Source of the DNA: an uncultured Tenacibaculum sp.
GTDB lineage: Bacteria > Bacteroidota > Bacteroidia > Flavobacteriales > Flavobacteriaceae
Direction of reading: 5' to 3'
DNA: 64,000 nucleotides
Assembly (NCBI GenBank): GCA_947498055.1
Contig: CANMJA010000007.1
Span: forward strand, 62,001-126,000
Of this stretch, positions 25,886 to 34,556 are shown piece by piece; positions within the stretch are counted from its first letter, which is position 1, and each line of letters starts with the position of its first letter. Made by a program: the position numbers and the translations under genes. The notes under the pieces are model-generated. The model did not search any database, had not been told where the DNA came from, and saw nothing but the letters and a program-made list of their open reading frames with translations.

Positions 25886-26692
25886 TTATGCTCCACAATT
25901 ACAATCATCTACCACTACTAGCGACCATTTATTATCGGCAGCTATGAAATAGAGCGTTTTAATAATCATCTTATTATGTAAAATTACTACTTTCATCTTT
26001 TTCCCTCTTTCATAAATAATTGGCAATTCAATTTCTTTACTCACATATTTTTTTAAAAAAGTAGTGTAGGAAGGTAATTTTTTCACTTCCTTGTAATAAA
26101 CCCCGTCTAAGCTTTTACTTTTTTCACAAAAACCACCAATTGGCATTTGATCTTCAAAATAAGCTACTTCTAGCATTTTTGGTTCTTTTTTCTTAGAGTA
26201 ATTTTCATGAAGTTTATATGGTTCTAATTGACAAGTAGTACCTGAGTTATACAATCTAAAATAACCAATATCTATATGTTTCCATCTTTTTCCTTCAGAA
26301 TGATCTAACCAATAATCGAATTCTTTATCAAAAAAACACTCCTTTAAAGTGCTTTGTATATAGTTTTTAAAATTTGTAGCAATTTTTTTTTGTTTTATAG
26401 ATGTTTGTGAGCCATAAACCCATCCTCTTTTCTTCTTGTAAGAAATTAAATACCAATAATCTGTAGTTAATCCTATCGACTGTTTTTTTCCTCTTTTAAT
26501 AATCTTACAAACATTACCATTATTTAAAGTATAAACAACTTCTCCAGTCATAGGTGTAGAACGAACCCATACATTATTGCCTTCTATCACTAATGAAGAA
26601 TCTTTTTTTATCTCTTCTAATTGTTTAGTCTGACTTGAGACAGAGCAAATAGTAATAACAAATAATAGATATAATAGTCTTAATGTAGCCAT
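25886..26692 (-). CDS. Exported protein with bacterial SH3 domain
   Basis: 268 aa. A signal peptide covers about 1-21 (ending CSVSSQ). An SH3_3-type domain lies at about 33-95, with VWVRSTPMTGEVVYTLNNG and a KKRGWVYGSQ end, typical of exported SH3 domains that bind cell-wall or peptide ligands. The rest (about 100-268) I do not recognise; it contains several aromatic and Cys residues and ends DDCNCGA. It probably acts in the periplasm. It stands alone between clpB and an aldo/keto reductase gene. Confidence 0.75.
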   Translation of the reverse strand: MATLRLLYLLFVITICSVSSQTKQLEEIKKDSSLVIEGNNVWVRSTPMTGEVVYTLNNGNVCKIIKRGKKQSIGLTTDYWYLISYKKKRGWVYGSQTSIKQKKIATNFKNYIQSTLKECFFDKEFDYWLDHSEGKRWKHIDIGYFRLYNSGTTCQLEPYKLHENYSKKKEPKMLEVAYFEDQMPIGGFCEKSKSLDGVYYKEVKKLPSYTTFLKKYVSKEIELPIIYERGKKMKVVILHNKMIIKTLYFIAADNKWSLVVVDDCNCGA

Positions 26693-26747
26693 TTTCTTCT
26701 TCTAATTATGTTTACTAGTCAACCTTTTAGTAACAAAGTTTACTAAT

Positions 26748-27770
26748 TTATAAAAACTGTTTTGTTAAACTATCTATTTGATGTAATTCTATTTCAGAAA
26801 AGTTATTATTCTCTATAGCTTTTAAATTATCTATCAATTGATCCGCTGAACTTGCTCCTATTAATACAGAAGTAATTCCTTTTTGTTGTAACAACCAAGA
26901 AATAGCCATCTGATGTAATTTTTGCCCTCTTTCTTTAGCTAAATTATTCAATTTCTTTATAATTGGTAATTTTTCTTCTACCGTTTCACTTTCTAAATAT
27001 GTTTTATTTTTAGCAGCTCTCGAATTTTCAGGAATTCCATCTATATATTTATCTGTTAACATTCCTTGTGCTAAAGGGGAAAAAGCAATACAACCTAATT
27101 TATTTTCTAACAAACAAGGCAATATTTCTTTTTCAATTTTTCTATCTAACATAGAATATCTTGCTTGATCTATTATAAAAGGAACTTTTAACTCTTTAAA
27201 TAATTTAGTTATCTCAGTAATTTGATCAGATTCGTAATTAGAAACTCCTATATATAAAGCTTTTCCTTGTCTTACTATATCACTTAAAGCTACTGCCGTT
27301 TCTTCCAAAGGAGTACCTACATCTGGTCTATGGTGATAAAAAACATCTACATATTCTAAATTCATACGCTTTAAACTTTGGTCTATACTAGCTATTAAAT
27401 GTTTACGAGAACCATAGTTTCCATATGGTCCTTGCCACATATCATATCCTGCTTTAGTTGCTATAAATAGCTCATCTCTATACGATTTAAAATTTTGTTC
27501 ATAAAGTACTCCAAAATTAACTTCTGCACTTCCATAAGGAGGTCCATAATTATTTGCTAAATCAAAATGCGTTATTCCATGATCAAAAGCTGTACGTAAA
27601 ATCTCTTCAGAATTGGCTTGTAAATCATATTTACCAAAGTTATGCCATAACCCTAACGAAATAGAAGGCAATAAAACACCACTATCTCCACTTCTATTGT
27701 AAAGCATATTGTTGTACCTATTTTCGTTTGCCAAATACGTTTTATACTGAGATTTATCGTTGATTTTCAT
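26748..27770 (-). CDS. Aldo/keto reductase (YghZ-like)
   Basis: 340 aa from the ATG at 27768-27770; an in-frame TTG 21 bp upstream is less likely. A TIM-barrel NADPH-dependent aldehyde/ketone reductase of the AKR14/YghZ (L-glyceraldehyde 3-phosphate reductase) or Kv-beta-like group. Features include SLGLWHNFG near the start, FDLANNYGPPYGSAE with the catalytic Tyr, DVFYHHRPD with the catalytic His, and the cofactor end SVLIGASSADQL. It probably acts on small aldehydes such as methylglyoxal or glyceraldehyde phosphate. Transcribed alone. Confidence 0.88.
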   Translation of the reverse strand: MKINDKSQYKTYLANENRYNNMLYNRSGDSGVLLPSISLGLWHNFGKYDLQANSEEILRTAFDHGITHFDLANNYGPPYGSAEVNFGVLYEQNFKSYRDELFIATKAGYDMWQGPYGNYGSRKHLIASIDQSLKRMNLEYVDVFYHHRPDVGTPLEETAVALSDIVRQGKALYIGVSNYESDQITEITKLFKELKVPFIIDQARYSMLDRKIEKEILPCLLENKLGCIAFSPLAQGMLTDKYIDGIPENSRAAKNKTYLESETVEEKLPIIKKLNNLAKERGQKLHQMAISWLLQQKGITSVLIGASSADQLIDNLKAIENNNFSEIELHQIDSLTKQFL

Positions 27771-27885
27771 TGTTTTACAGTAATCAAACAATCCTTTTAA
27801 ACATCCATTAAAAAAGAGTGTTTTTTATTAAAAATTATAGTACTTAAATTTATTTATAAATGTAAATAATCGTTTTTTAAAACTA

Positions 27886-28704
27886 CTATTTATCTTGTGT
27901 ATAGTAATTAAAATCTTTTAAAACAGTATCAATAAAATTGACATCTGCAATTTCTTTAGCTTTTGAAATTCCTGTTACTTCTTCTATTTTAGTTCTTAGT
28001 TTTATAAGAGTATTATAATCTTTCGATTTTTTAGCTTTTGTATAGGTATCTTTAATTATTCTAGCATCGTTATCTGATAATTTAATTACATTAGGATACG
28101 TAGGTTTATAATTTTCTTTAATGTTTTCTAGAATCGTTTTAGAAAAACTTGCTTCATCTTTTAAAGCTACTACTACTGTATTTGCCGAAATATCCCCTAA
28201 TCTTTGGTTTCTATCAGTAAAAACAATCATAAAAAAACCTACTAACTTTCCAATTAAAAAAATAAGCCCTAGCCAAATATAAAAATCTTTCCCATTCATT
28301 TGACTTCTGAATAAAATCAACATCAAAATGAAAAAATTAAAATCTACGATTCTAGAAAACCATCGTATGGTATAATCTAAAATAGAAGGTTTAAATCCAT
28401 CTATATTAATTACTTTTATTCTTAACACTTTTTTACCAATCGTTTGTCCATCTAATAAAATTTCAGAATACAAAGAATAAAAAGTTACAGGTAAAAAGAA
28501 TAAAATTCTTACAGCTCTTTTAGACCAATAGTCTTGATCGACTATTTCACCGACAAATCTAAAATCTATCAGTTTTACTAGTAAGTAAAAATATGCTAAT
28601 TTTATAATATTATCTACCACAAAAGCTAGTAACCTTTGACCAGCATTTGCTATTTCAAAATTTATTTTAACATTTTGTGTCGTATTTACTTGTAGTGTTT
28701 TCAT
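27886..28704 (-). CDS. RDD-family membrane protein
   Basis: 272 aa. An RDD domain covers about 18-170, with three or four transmembrane segments, the opening ANAGQRLLAFVVDN and the late RLGDISANTVVV typical of the family. A charged cytoplasmic tail follows. RDD proteins are poorly characterised; some are implicated in ion transport. Its start is only 20 bp from the divergent SpoIIM gene. Together they head the conserved Bacteroidota cluster RDD / SpoIIM - DUF4129 - DUF4350 - MoxR - DUF58, so the proteins probably form one membrane-associated system. Confidence 0.85.
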   Translation of the reverse strand: MKTLQVNTTQNVKINFEIANAGQRLLAFVVDNIIKLAYFYLLVKLIDFRFVGEIVDQDYWSKRAVRILFFLPVTFYSLYSEILLDGQTIGKKVLRIKVINIDGFKPSILDYTIRWFSRIVDFNFFILMLILFRSQMNGKDFYIWLGLIFLIGKLVGFFMIVFTDRNQRLGDISANTVVVALKDEASFSKTILENIKENYKPTYPNVIKLSDNDARIIKDTYTKAKKSKDYNTLIKLRTKIEEVTGISKAKEIADVNFIDTVLKDFNYYTQDK

Positions 28705-28720
28705 ACAATTTTTACATTTG
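28690..28720 (+). promoter_or_regulatory. Promoter of the SpoIIM-DUF4129-DUF4350-MoxR-DUF58 operon
   Basis: TTG (28690-28692), a 20-bp spacer and TACATTTG (28713-28720) match the consensus. The -33 half lies inside the first codons of the divergent RDD gene. The ATG at 28725 is only 4 bp after the -7 element, so transcription should start at the start codon itself. Confidence 0.7.
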
Positions 28721-28724
28721 CTTT

Positions 28725-29693
28725 ATGAGAGAAATAGCTTTCATAAAGCAAAATAAAGAAAAATGGCTTGAATTAGAGGAAGTAATTTCAAATAAAAATG
28801 AAAAAACTCCAGATGAAATTGCCGACTTGCATATAAAAATCATGAACGATTTATCTTATGCGCAATCTTTTTACCCAAAAAGTAATGTCGTTCCTTACTT
28901 AAATAAGCTAGCAAAAAGTAGTTACGGAAAAATTTATCATACAAAAAAACAAGATAAAAATGTTTTCTTAGGTTTCTTTTTTGAAACAGTTCCTTTACTA
29001 TTATATAAACATAGAAAATATATGTACATTTCTTTTGCTGTATTTTTCGTTTGCTTTTTTATTGGACTGTTATCTACTTTTAACGATGAAAATTTTGCTA
29101 GAGAAATACTTGGTAATGGTTATGTAGAAGAAACATTAGAGAATATTGAAAGTGGAGATGCCTTAGCTATTTATAAAGGAGGTAGTAATTGGGGAAGCTT
29201 TATAGGAATATTTGCAAACAATTTAAGAGTAGGTATTTATATGTTCTTATCTGGTTTATTTATAGGTATAGGATCTGGGTATTATATTGTACAAAATGGG
29301 ATTATGGTAGCCGTATTTCAAGCTTTTTTTTATCAAAACAATTCTTTGTTAGATAGTTTAAAAGGAATATGGATTCATGGAACTTATGAAATTTTTGGTA
29401 TGGTTATAGAAGCTGGTTGCGGTTATATTATAGGCGCTAGTATTTTATTTCCTGGAGCTTTAAAAAGACTAGAGTCTTTTAAAAAAGGATTAAGAGAAGG
29501 TTTTTTTATTTTCTTAAGTACAGTTCCTTTTACTTTTGTAGCTGCCTTTTTAGAAGGGTACGTTACTAGGTACTATAATAAAGTACCTGGCTTTGTATGC
29601 TTTTTAATTATTAGTGTTTCCTTAGCTTCTATTTCATATTATTATTTCATATTACCATATAAAATAGCTGCTAAAAAATTAATTAAAGAATGA
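28725..29693 (+). CDS. SpoIIM (stage II sporulation protein M)-like membrane protein
   Basis: 322 aa from the ATG at 28725. A longer frame from 28677 overlaps the divergent RDD gene and the promoter. The soluble N-terminus (about 1-85, MREIAFIKQNKEKWLELEE) is followed by about six transmembrane segments, with the family hallmark FANNLRVGIYMFLSGLFIGIG and GIWIHGTYEIFGMVIEAG. The organism does not sporulate; in Bacteroidota this family occurs with MoxR/DUF58 genes. Its stop overlaps the next start (ATGA), so the two are coupled. Confidence 0.88.
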   Translation: MREIAFIKQNKEKWLELEEVISNKNEKTPDEIADLHIKIMNDLSYAQSFYPKSNVVPYLNKLAKSSYGKIYHTKKQDKNVFLGFFFETVPLLLYKHRKYMYISFAVFFVCFFIGLLSTFNDENFAREILGNGYVEETLENIESGDALAIYKGGSNWGSFIGIFANNLRVGIYMFLSGLFIGIGSGYYIVQNGIMVAVFQAFFYQNNSLLDSLKGIWIHGTYEIFGMVIEAGCGYIIGASILFPGALKRLESFKKGLREGFFIFLSTVPFTFVAAFLEGYVTRYYNKVPGFVCFLIISVSLASISYYYFILPYKIAAKKLIKE

Positions 29694-30412
29694 AAAAATT
29701 AATAGTATTTCTTTTCATTTTTAATAGCTTTCTAATATTAAATAGTCAAAGCAGCCGTAATTCATCTTCTTTAGATACTACCGAACCTGTAGAAAATAGA
29801 ACTTTTTCTAATTCCTTGAAATCGAAATACAATGGTATTGAATTCCAATATCAAGAGTATAAAAAGCCTAAGAAAAAAGATAAAAAAGAAAAAAAACAAG
29901 CCAAGAGAAGAGAGTACAACAAATCCAATGTAGAGTCTTTAAAATCTTTTGTAGACTTTTTAACTACTGTATTTCCTTACTTATTAGCTGTTATAGTTAT
30001 TTTTATTATTGTAAAAAGTATATTAAATACAGAGGGTTCTTTTTGGAATTTTAATCGTAAAAAGAAAATAGCGAAAGTAGCCATTGTGTCTACTAATGAA
30101 GAAGAAGATATTCATAATAATGATTATTTAGCTTTAGTTGAAAAAGCTAAAAAGGCAGAAGATTATAGAAAAGCAACTCGATATTATTATTTGTTTTTAT
30201 TGAAAAAAATGTCTGATAAAGACTTAATAACCTTTGATAAAGACAAAACCAATACAGAATATCTTTTTGATTTAAAAAAGACCAATTTAAGAAAGAATTT
30301 TTCTTATTTGCTGTATATATATGATTATGTATGGTATGGCGAATTTAATATTGACCGTTCTAAATTTGTTACTATAGAAAATAAATACCAATCCTTTTTA
30401 AAAAATCTGTAA
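29690..30412 (+). CDS. DUF4129 domain-containing membrane protein
   Basis: 240 aa. The N-terminal hydrophobic segment (1-20) looks like a signal peptide or anchor. A Lys-rich linker follows (about 58-78, KKPKKKDKKEKK), then one transmembrane helix (about 92-112). The cytoplasmic C-terminal part matches DUF4129 (DYRKATRYYYLFLLKKM and VWYGEFNID segments). Function unknown; the family is consistently found with transglutaminase, MoxR and DUF58 genes. It overlaps SpoIIM by 4 bp and is followed directly by the DUF4350 gene. Confidence 0.82.
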   Translation: MKKLIVFLFIFNSFLILNSQSSRNSSSLDTTEPVENRTFSNSLKSKYNGIEFQYQEYKKPKKKDKKEKKQAKRREYNKSNVESLKSFVDFLTTVFPYLLAVIVIFIIVKSILNTEGSFWNFNRKKKIAKVAIVSTNEEEDIHNNDYLALVEKAKKAEDYRKATRYYYLFLLKKMSDKDLITFDKDKTNTEYLFDLKKTNLRKNFSYLLYIYDYVWYGEFNIDRSKFVTIENKYQSFLKNL

Positions 30413-31636
30413 TTGAGTAAACGAAAAAAAATAGCATCTCTTCTACCCTGCTTTATTATTATAAGTTTCCTTTTAGTAGGTTGTAATAATAAAACAGATT
30501 GGCAAGAAAATTATAGAGAACGCTCTAAAAATCCTTTTGGAACTTACATTATTGCTAATGAAACTCAAAATTTGTTTAGTGATAATGAGTTTACAATATT
30601 AGATAAACATATTTATGATTATTTTAATTATATATATTATGATAATGAAGCAAATATTGCGAACTATATATGTATTAAATCTTTTGCTTATAGACTAGAT
30701 GAAAATAGCATTGAAAAGCTTTTAAACTTTGCTTCTGCTGGTAATGATGTATTTTTATCTTTAAATTATTTTAGTAGTTATTTAAAAGAGTCTTTAAAAT
30801 TTGAAAATATAAACTTAGATGATTTTCATAAAGTAGACGATTTGATAGATTTAAAAGGTACATTACATTTAAAAAGTAAAAAATTTAAGGATACCATTTT
30901 TAAATTTGACAGAAATATTCGTAGAAATTATTTTTCTGAATATGATTCTGCTACTACTACTGTTTTAGGTACCCAAAAAATAGATGAATTTACTTCTAAA
31001 CCTAATTTTATAAAAGTTAATTATGGTGATGGTAATATCTTTCTACATACTCAACCCATAGCTTTCACCAATTATTTTCTACTAAATGGAAATGAAAATT
31101 ATGCTGCTAATGTATTTTCCTATTTACCAAACAGAAATATTCTTTGGGATTCTCAAATCAAACGAAGCAATCAAACAAAAGAAAGAAAAAATGATAGATC
31201 AGCGTTGCAGTTTTTCATGAAACATCCATCTTTAAAATGGTCTTTATATGTAGGTTTCTTTGGCTTGTTAACTTTTCTTCTATTTAATGCTCGAAGAAAG
31301 CAACGTGCAATACCTGAAATAAAGGCGCTAAAAAATTCGACGAAAGATTTTACACACACCATTGCAAATCTTTATAAAAGAGAAGAGAATCATAAAAATT
31401 TAGCAACTAAAAAAATTACTTATTTTTTAGAGAAAATTAGAAGCAAATATCATATTGAAACTCGTAATTTAAATGATGATTTTATTAGAAAGCTTGCAGC
31501 AAAATCAGGAAATACGATTCACACAACAAAATATTTAACCAATACCATTATCGCATTAAATAAAAAGTATGAGTGTACGCAAGATGAATTAGTTCGTTTA
31601 AACACACTTATTGAAAACTTTTTACAAAAGAAATAA
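30413..31636 (+). CDS. DUF4350 domain-containing lipoprotein/membrane protein
   Basis: 407 aa starting at a TTG that directly follows the previous stop codon (TAATTG). A lipobox-like end (FLLVGC, about residue 24) gives an envelope location. An extracytoplasmic DUF4350-type domain covers about 40-240, with a GEN-free YxxxENEF-like segment replaced here by SDNEFTILDK. A single transmembrane helix (about 268-290) is followed by a cytoplasmic helical tail. The enzymatic role is unknown. Position in the SpoIIM-DUF4129-MoxR-DUF58 operon is the main clue; a role with the MoxR chaperone is inferred. Confidence 0.78.
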   Translation: MSKRKKIASLLPCFIIISFLLVGCNNKTDWQENYRERSKNPFGTYIIANETQNLFSDNEFTILDKHIYDYFNYIYYDNEANIANYICIKSFAYRLDENSIEKLLNFASAGNDVFLSLNYFSSYLKESLKFENINLDDFHKVDDLIDLKGTLHLKSKKFKDTIFKFDRNIRRNYFSEYDSATTTVLGTQKIDEFTSKPNFIKVNYGDGNIFLHTQPIAFTNYFLLNGNENYAANVFSYLPNRNILWDSQIKRSNQTKERKNDRSALQFFMKHPSLKWSLYVGFFGLLTFLLFNARRKQRAIPEIKALKNSTKDFTHTIANLYKREENHKNLATKKITYFLEKIRSKYHIETRNLNDDFIRKLAAKSGNTIHTTKYLTNTIIALNKKYECTQDELVRLNTLIENFLQKK

Positions 31637-31638
31637 TT

Positions 31639-32637
31639 ATGGAAGAAACAAATAAAACCAACGATAATTTAGAATTTCAAAATAGAATTGATTTATCTGA
31701 TTTACAAGAAAGTGTTTTTAAAGTTAAAACACAATTAGAGAAAGTAATTGTAGGGCAAAAAAGGATGATCGATTTATTAATTATAGCCATTTTTTCTGAT
31801 GGTCATGCTTTAATCGAAGGAGTTCCTGGTGTTGCTAAAACAATGACTACCAAATTACTTTCTAGAGTATTAGATATTGATTTTAGTAGAATTCAATTTA
31901 CACCAGATTTAATGCCTTCAGATATTTTAGGAACTTCTGTTTTTAACGTAAAAACTTCTGAATTTGAATTTAAAAAAGGTCCTATTTTTTCTAACATGAT
32001 TTTAATTGATGAAATTAACAGGGCGCCAGCAAAAACACAAGCTGCTTTGTTTGAAGTGATGGAAGAGAAACAGATAACTATGGATGGTACTCGTTATAAA
32101 ATGAAGCCTCCTTTTATTGTTTTAGCTACACAAAACCCTATAGAACAAGAAGGAACTTATCGTTTACCTGAAGCACAATTAGATCGTTTTTTATTTAAAA
32201 TTAATGTAGAGTATCCTACAGCTACGGAAGAATTAGAAATTGTTGCTAGAGAACAAGCACTTATTGAAGGATACAAATTAGATAAAGTAGAAAAAGTAAT
32301 TACTGGCGAAGAAGTTTTAAAATACAGAGCTTTAATTAGAAATATAAAGGTAGAAAGAAACCTATTAGAATATATCGCCAATATTGTTGTAAACACAAGA
32401 AACAATTCCTTTTTATTTTTAGGAGCATCACCAAGGGCTACTATTTCTATTTTAAAAGCTTCTAAATCTTTTGCAGCTATTAGTGGTAGAGATTTTGTTA
32501 CCCCGGAGGATATAAAAAATGCTGCAATTCCTGTATTAGAACATAGAGTAATTGTAACTCCTGAACGTGAAATGGAAGGAATTACTAGTAAACAAATTAT
32601 TGAACAGATTATTGAATCTGTAGAGATTCCTAGATAA
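31639..32637 (+). CDS. MoxR-family AAA+ ATPase
   Basis: 332 aa. A MoxR/RavA-type AAA+ chaperone with Walker A GVPGVAKT, Walker B LIDEINRAPAKTQAALFEVMEE and sensor I TQNPIEQEGTYRLPEAQLDRF. The C-terminal lid domain ends the protein. MoxR ATPases usually help insert metals or assemble complexes containing VWA or DUF58 proteins, and here a DUF58 gene follows directly. It starts 2 bp after the DUF4350 gene. Confidence 0.94.
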   Translation: MEETNKTNDNLEFQNRIDLSDLQESVFKVKTQLEKVIVGQKRMIDLLIIAIFSDGHALIEGVPGVAKTMTTKLLSRVLDIDFSRIQFTPDLMPSDILGTSVFNVKTSEFEFKKGPIFSNMILIDEINRAPAKTQAALFEVMEEKQITMDGTRYKMKPPFIVLATQNPIEQEGTYRLPEAQLDRFLFKINVEYPTATEELEIVAREQALIEGYKLDKVEKVITGEEVLKYRALIRNIKVERNLLEYIANIVVNTRNNSFLFLGASPRATISILKASKSFAAISGRDFVTPEDIKNAAIPVLEHRVIVTPEREMEGITSKQIIEQIIESVEIPR

Positions 32638-32679
32638 TTAAATACACAAAGTTAATTAGTTGAAAACGTAATCAAATTA

Positions 32680-34014
32680 ATGAAAAACCTGTACAAATCT
32701 TTATTTCTTAATAATAGACTTTTCTATGTTTTATCTGTAATAATAGTATTATTTATTATAGGTTTTTTTACACCTGTTTTTTTTTCAGTCGCTAAAATAG
32801 CTTTGTTTAGTATCTCTTTACTAACGCTTATAGATTTTTTTCTTTTATTTTCGTTTAAAAACGGGTTTTCATTACAACGAATTCTTCCTGAAAGATTATC
32901 TAATGGAGATAGAAATAATATAAAATTATTAATCACCAATAATTACAGTTTTAAAATACATACTAAATTAATTGAAGAGCTACCATATCAATTACAAAAC
33001 AGGAATTTTAATCTAACAGAAAAATTTTATCCAAAAGAAGAAAAAAAAATAAAATACAGCGTTACTCCATATATACGAGGCGACTATAATTTTGGTAACA
33101 CCAATGTTTACGCTTCTTCTCCTTTACAATTAGTTACCAAAAAATATGTTTTAGGAAACACGAAAAACATTCAATGCTATCCTTCTTTTTTAAAATTGCA
33201 AGAATTCAATTTAAAGGCCATATCCAATAATTTAACTAGTCAGGGAAGTAAAAAAATAAGAAGGATTGGAAACTCTCTAGAATTTGAACAAATTAAAGAA
33301 TATGTTTCTGGCGACGATATACGAACCTTAAATTGGAAAGCTACAGCTAAAAGAAATCAATTAATGGTAAATCAGTATGTAGAAGAAAAATCTCAAGCTG
33401 TATATTCTATTATTGATACAGGAAGGCCTATGCAAATGCATTTTGACAACATTAATTTATTAGATTATGCTATTAATGCAACTTTAGCAGTTAGTAATAT
33501 TATTCTGAAAAAACAAGATAAAGCAGGCATGTTTACTTTCTCTAAAAAAATAGAGAATATTATTGTTGCTGAACAACGTAATTCTCAAATGAATTTAATT
33601 TCAGAGACATTATATAATATTAAAACTGACTTTTTAGAATCAGATTACAGTTTGTTATATGCTTCTATAAAAAGAAAAATACCTAGTAGAAGTTTGCTTA
33701 TATTGTATACAAATTTTGAAACTTTAGACGCTTTAAAACGTCAATTACCTTACTTAAGAGCTATTGCTAAAAATCATGTTTTACTGGTCGTATTCTTTAA
33801 AAACACTGAATTAAATGAAATTGTACAAGAAAAAGCAACTTCTGTAAACGATGTATACGACAAAATAATTGCTGAAAAGTTTATGTATGAAAAAAAACAA
33901 ATAGCAAATGAATTAAAAAAATATGGTATACAATCTGTTTTAACCAAACCAAAAGACTTAACAGGTAATACTATTAATAGATATTTAGAATTAAAATTGC
34001 GAGGATTGTTTTAA
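32680..34014 (+). CDS. DUF58 (VWA-like) domain-containing membrane protein
   Basis: 444 aa. Two transmembrane helices at about 12-60 are followed by a periplasmic-type beta domain. The DUF58 core is at about 190-260, with EFEQIKEYVSGDDIRTLNWKATAK (in two adjoining parts) and the VWA-like IIDTGRPM with an Asp at the metal-site position. DUF58 proteins pair with MoxR ATPases in many bacteria; the MoxR gene ends 42 bp upstream. The biological output of the cluster in Flavobacteriia is not known to me. Confidence 0.9.
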   Translation: MKNLYKSLFLNNRLFYVLSVIIVLFIIGFFTPVFFSVAKIALFSISLLTLIDFFLLFSFKNGFSLQRILPERLSNGDRNNIKLLITNNYSFKIHTKLIEELPYQLQNRNFNLTEKFYPKEEKKIKYSVTPYIRGDYNFGNTNVYASSPLQLVTKKYVLGNTKNIQCYPSFLKLQEFNLKAISNNLTSQGSKKIRRIGNSLEFEQIKEYVSGDDIRTLNWKATAKRNQLMVNQYVEEKSQAVYSIIDTGRPMQMHFDNINLLDYAINATLAVSNIILKKQDKAGMFTFSKKIENIIVAEQRNSQMNLISETLYNIKTDFLESDYSLLYASIKRKIPSRSLLILYTNFETLDALKRQLPYLRAIAKNHVLLVVFFKNTELNEIVQEKATSVNDVYDKIIAEKFMYEKKQIANELKKYGIQSVLTKPKDLTGNTINRYLELKLRGLF

Positions 34015-34070
34015 TTCTCTATTTTGGTTGCTTATTAACATAATTTATTTAAATTAAAAATTGACTAACC

Positions 34071-34415
34071 ATGAGTGATTTAAAATTAAAACTTAAAAGA
34101 ATTGACCCTGTAAAGTATTCTTTTCTTTCTGCTGTAACTATTGCCGTTTTTTCAATAATATTAATGTTAATCTCATTTATACTTGGCCGTCTTTTTGGTG
34201 GTATTATTGGCGGTATGTTTTTATCTGCTTTAGTTTCTTCTGAAGGAGGAATACAAGCAATGATTATTGCTCCTATAGTTTACTTCATATTTGGATTTAT
34301 TTTTAGTTTTATTTTAATTTCTATTTATAATTTCTTCTTAAAGAAAGCAGGAGGATTATATATTACTTTTGAACAATCTCCAGATAACGACATTTCAAGA
34401 ATTGGAGGAGAATAA
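34071..34415 (+). CDS. Small membrane protein, family not assigned
   Basis: 114 aa with two long hydrophobic segments (about 17-50 and 60-92), joined by a glycine-rich turn (GRLFGGIIGG) and flanked by a basic N-terminus (KLKLKRIDPVKYSF). The layout resembles DUF3566-like membrane proteins, but the match is weak. It lies 56 bp after the DUF58 gene and has its own terminator, so it may be the last gene of the MoxR operon. Confidence 0.65.
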   Translation: MSDLKLKLKRIDPVKYSFLSAVTIAVFSIILMLISFILGRLFGGIIGGMFLSALVSSEGGIQAMIIAPIVYFIFGFIFSFILISIYNFFLKKAGGLYITFEQSPDNDISRIGGE

Positions 34416-34438
34416 CTTCTAATTTTTCTAATTTATAT

Positions 34439-34473
34439 AAAAGAAATCGTCTATTTGTTAGTCGATTTCTTTT
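34439..34473 (+). terminator. Intrinsic terminator after the MoxR cluster
   Basis: Arms AAAAGAAATCG and CGATTTCTTTT form an 11-bp stem with a 13-nt loop and a T-rich 3' side, 23 bp after the small membrane protein gene. Confidence 0.75.
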
Positions 34474-34556
34474 GTATTATACTACATACCTATACTATTA
34501 ACTAGCAATTAATTATTCAAATAAAAACTACAAACCAGATAATTAAAATTATTTTT

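Noticed and set aside
28677..28724. Extension of the SpoIIM-like protein into the RDD gene
   Set aside because: It overlaps the divergent gene and its own promoter; the conserved opening MREIAFIKQ begins at 28725.
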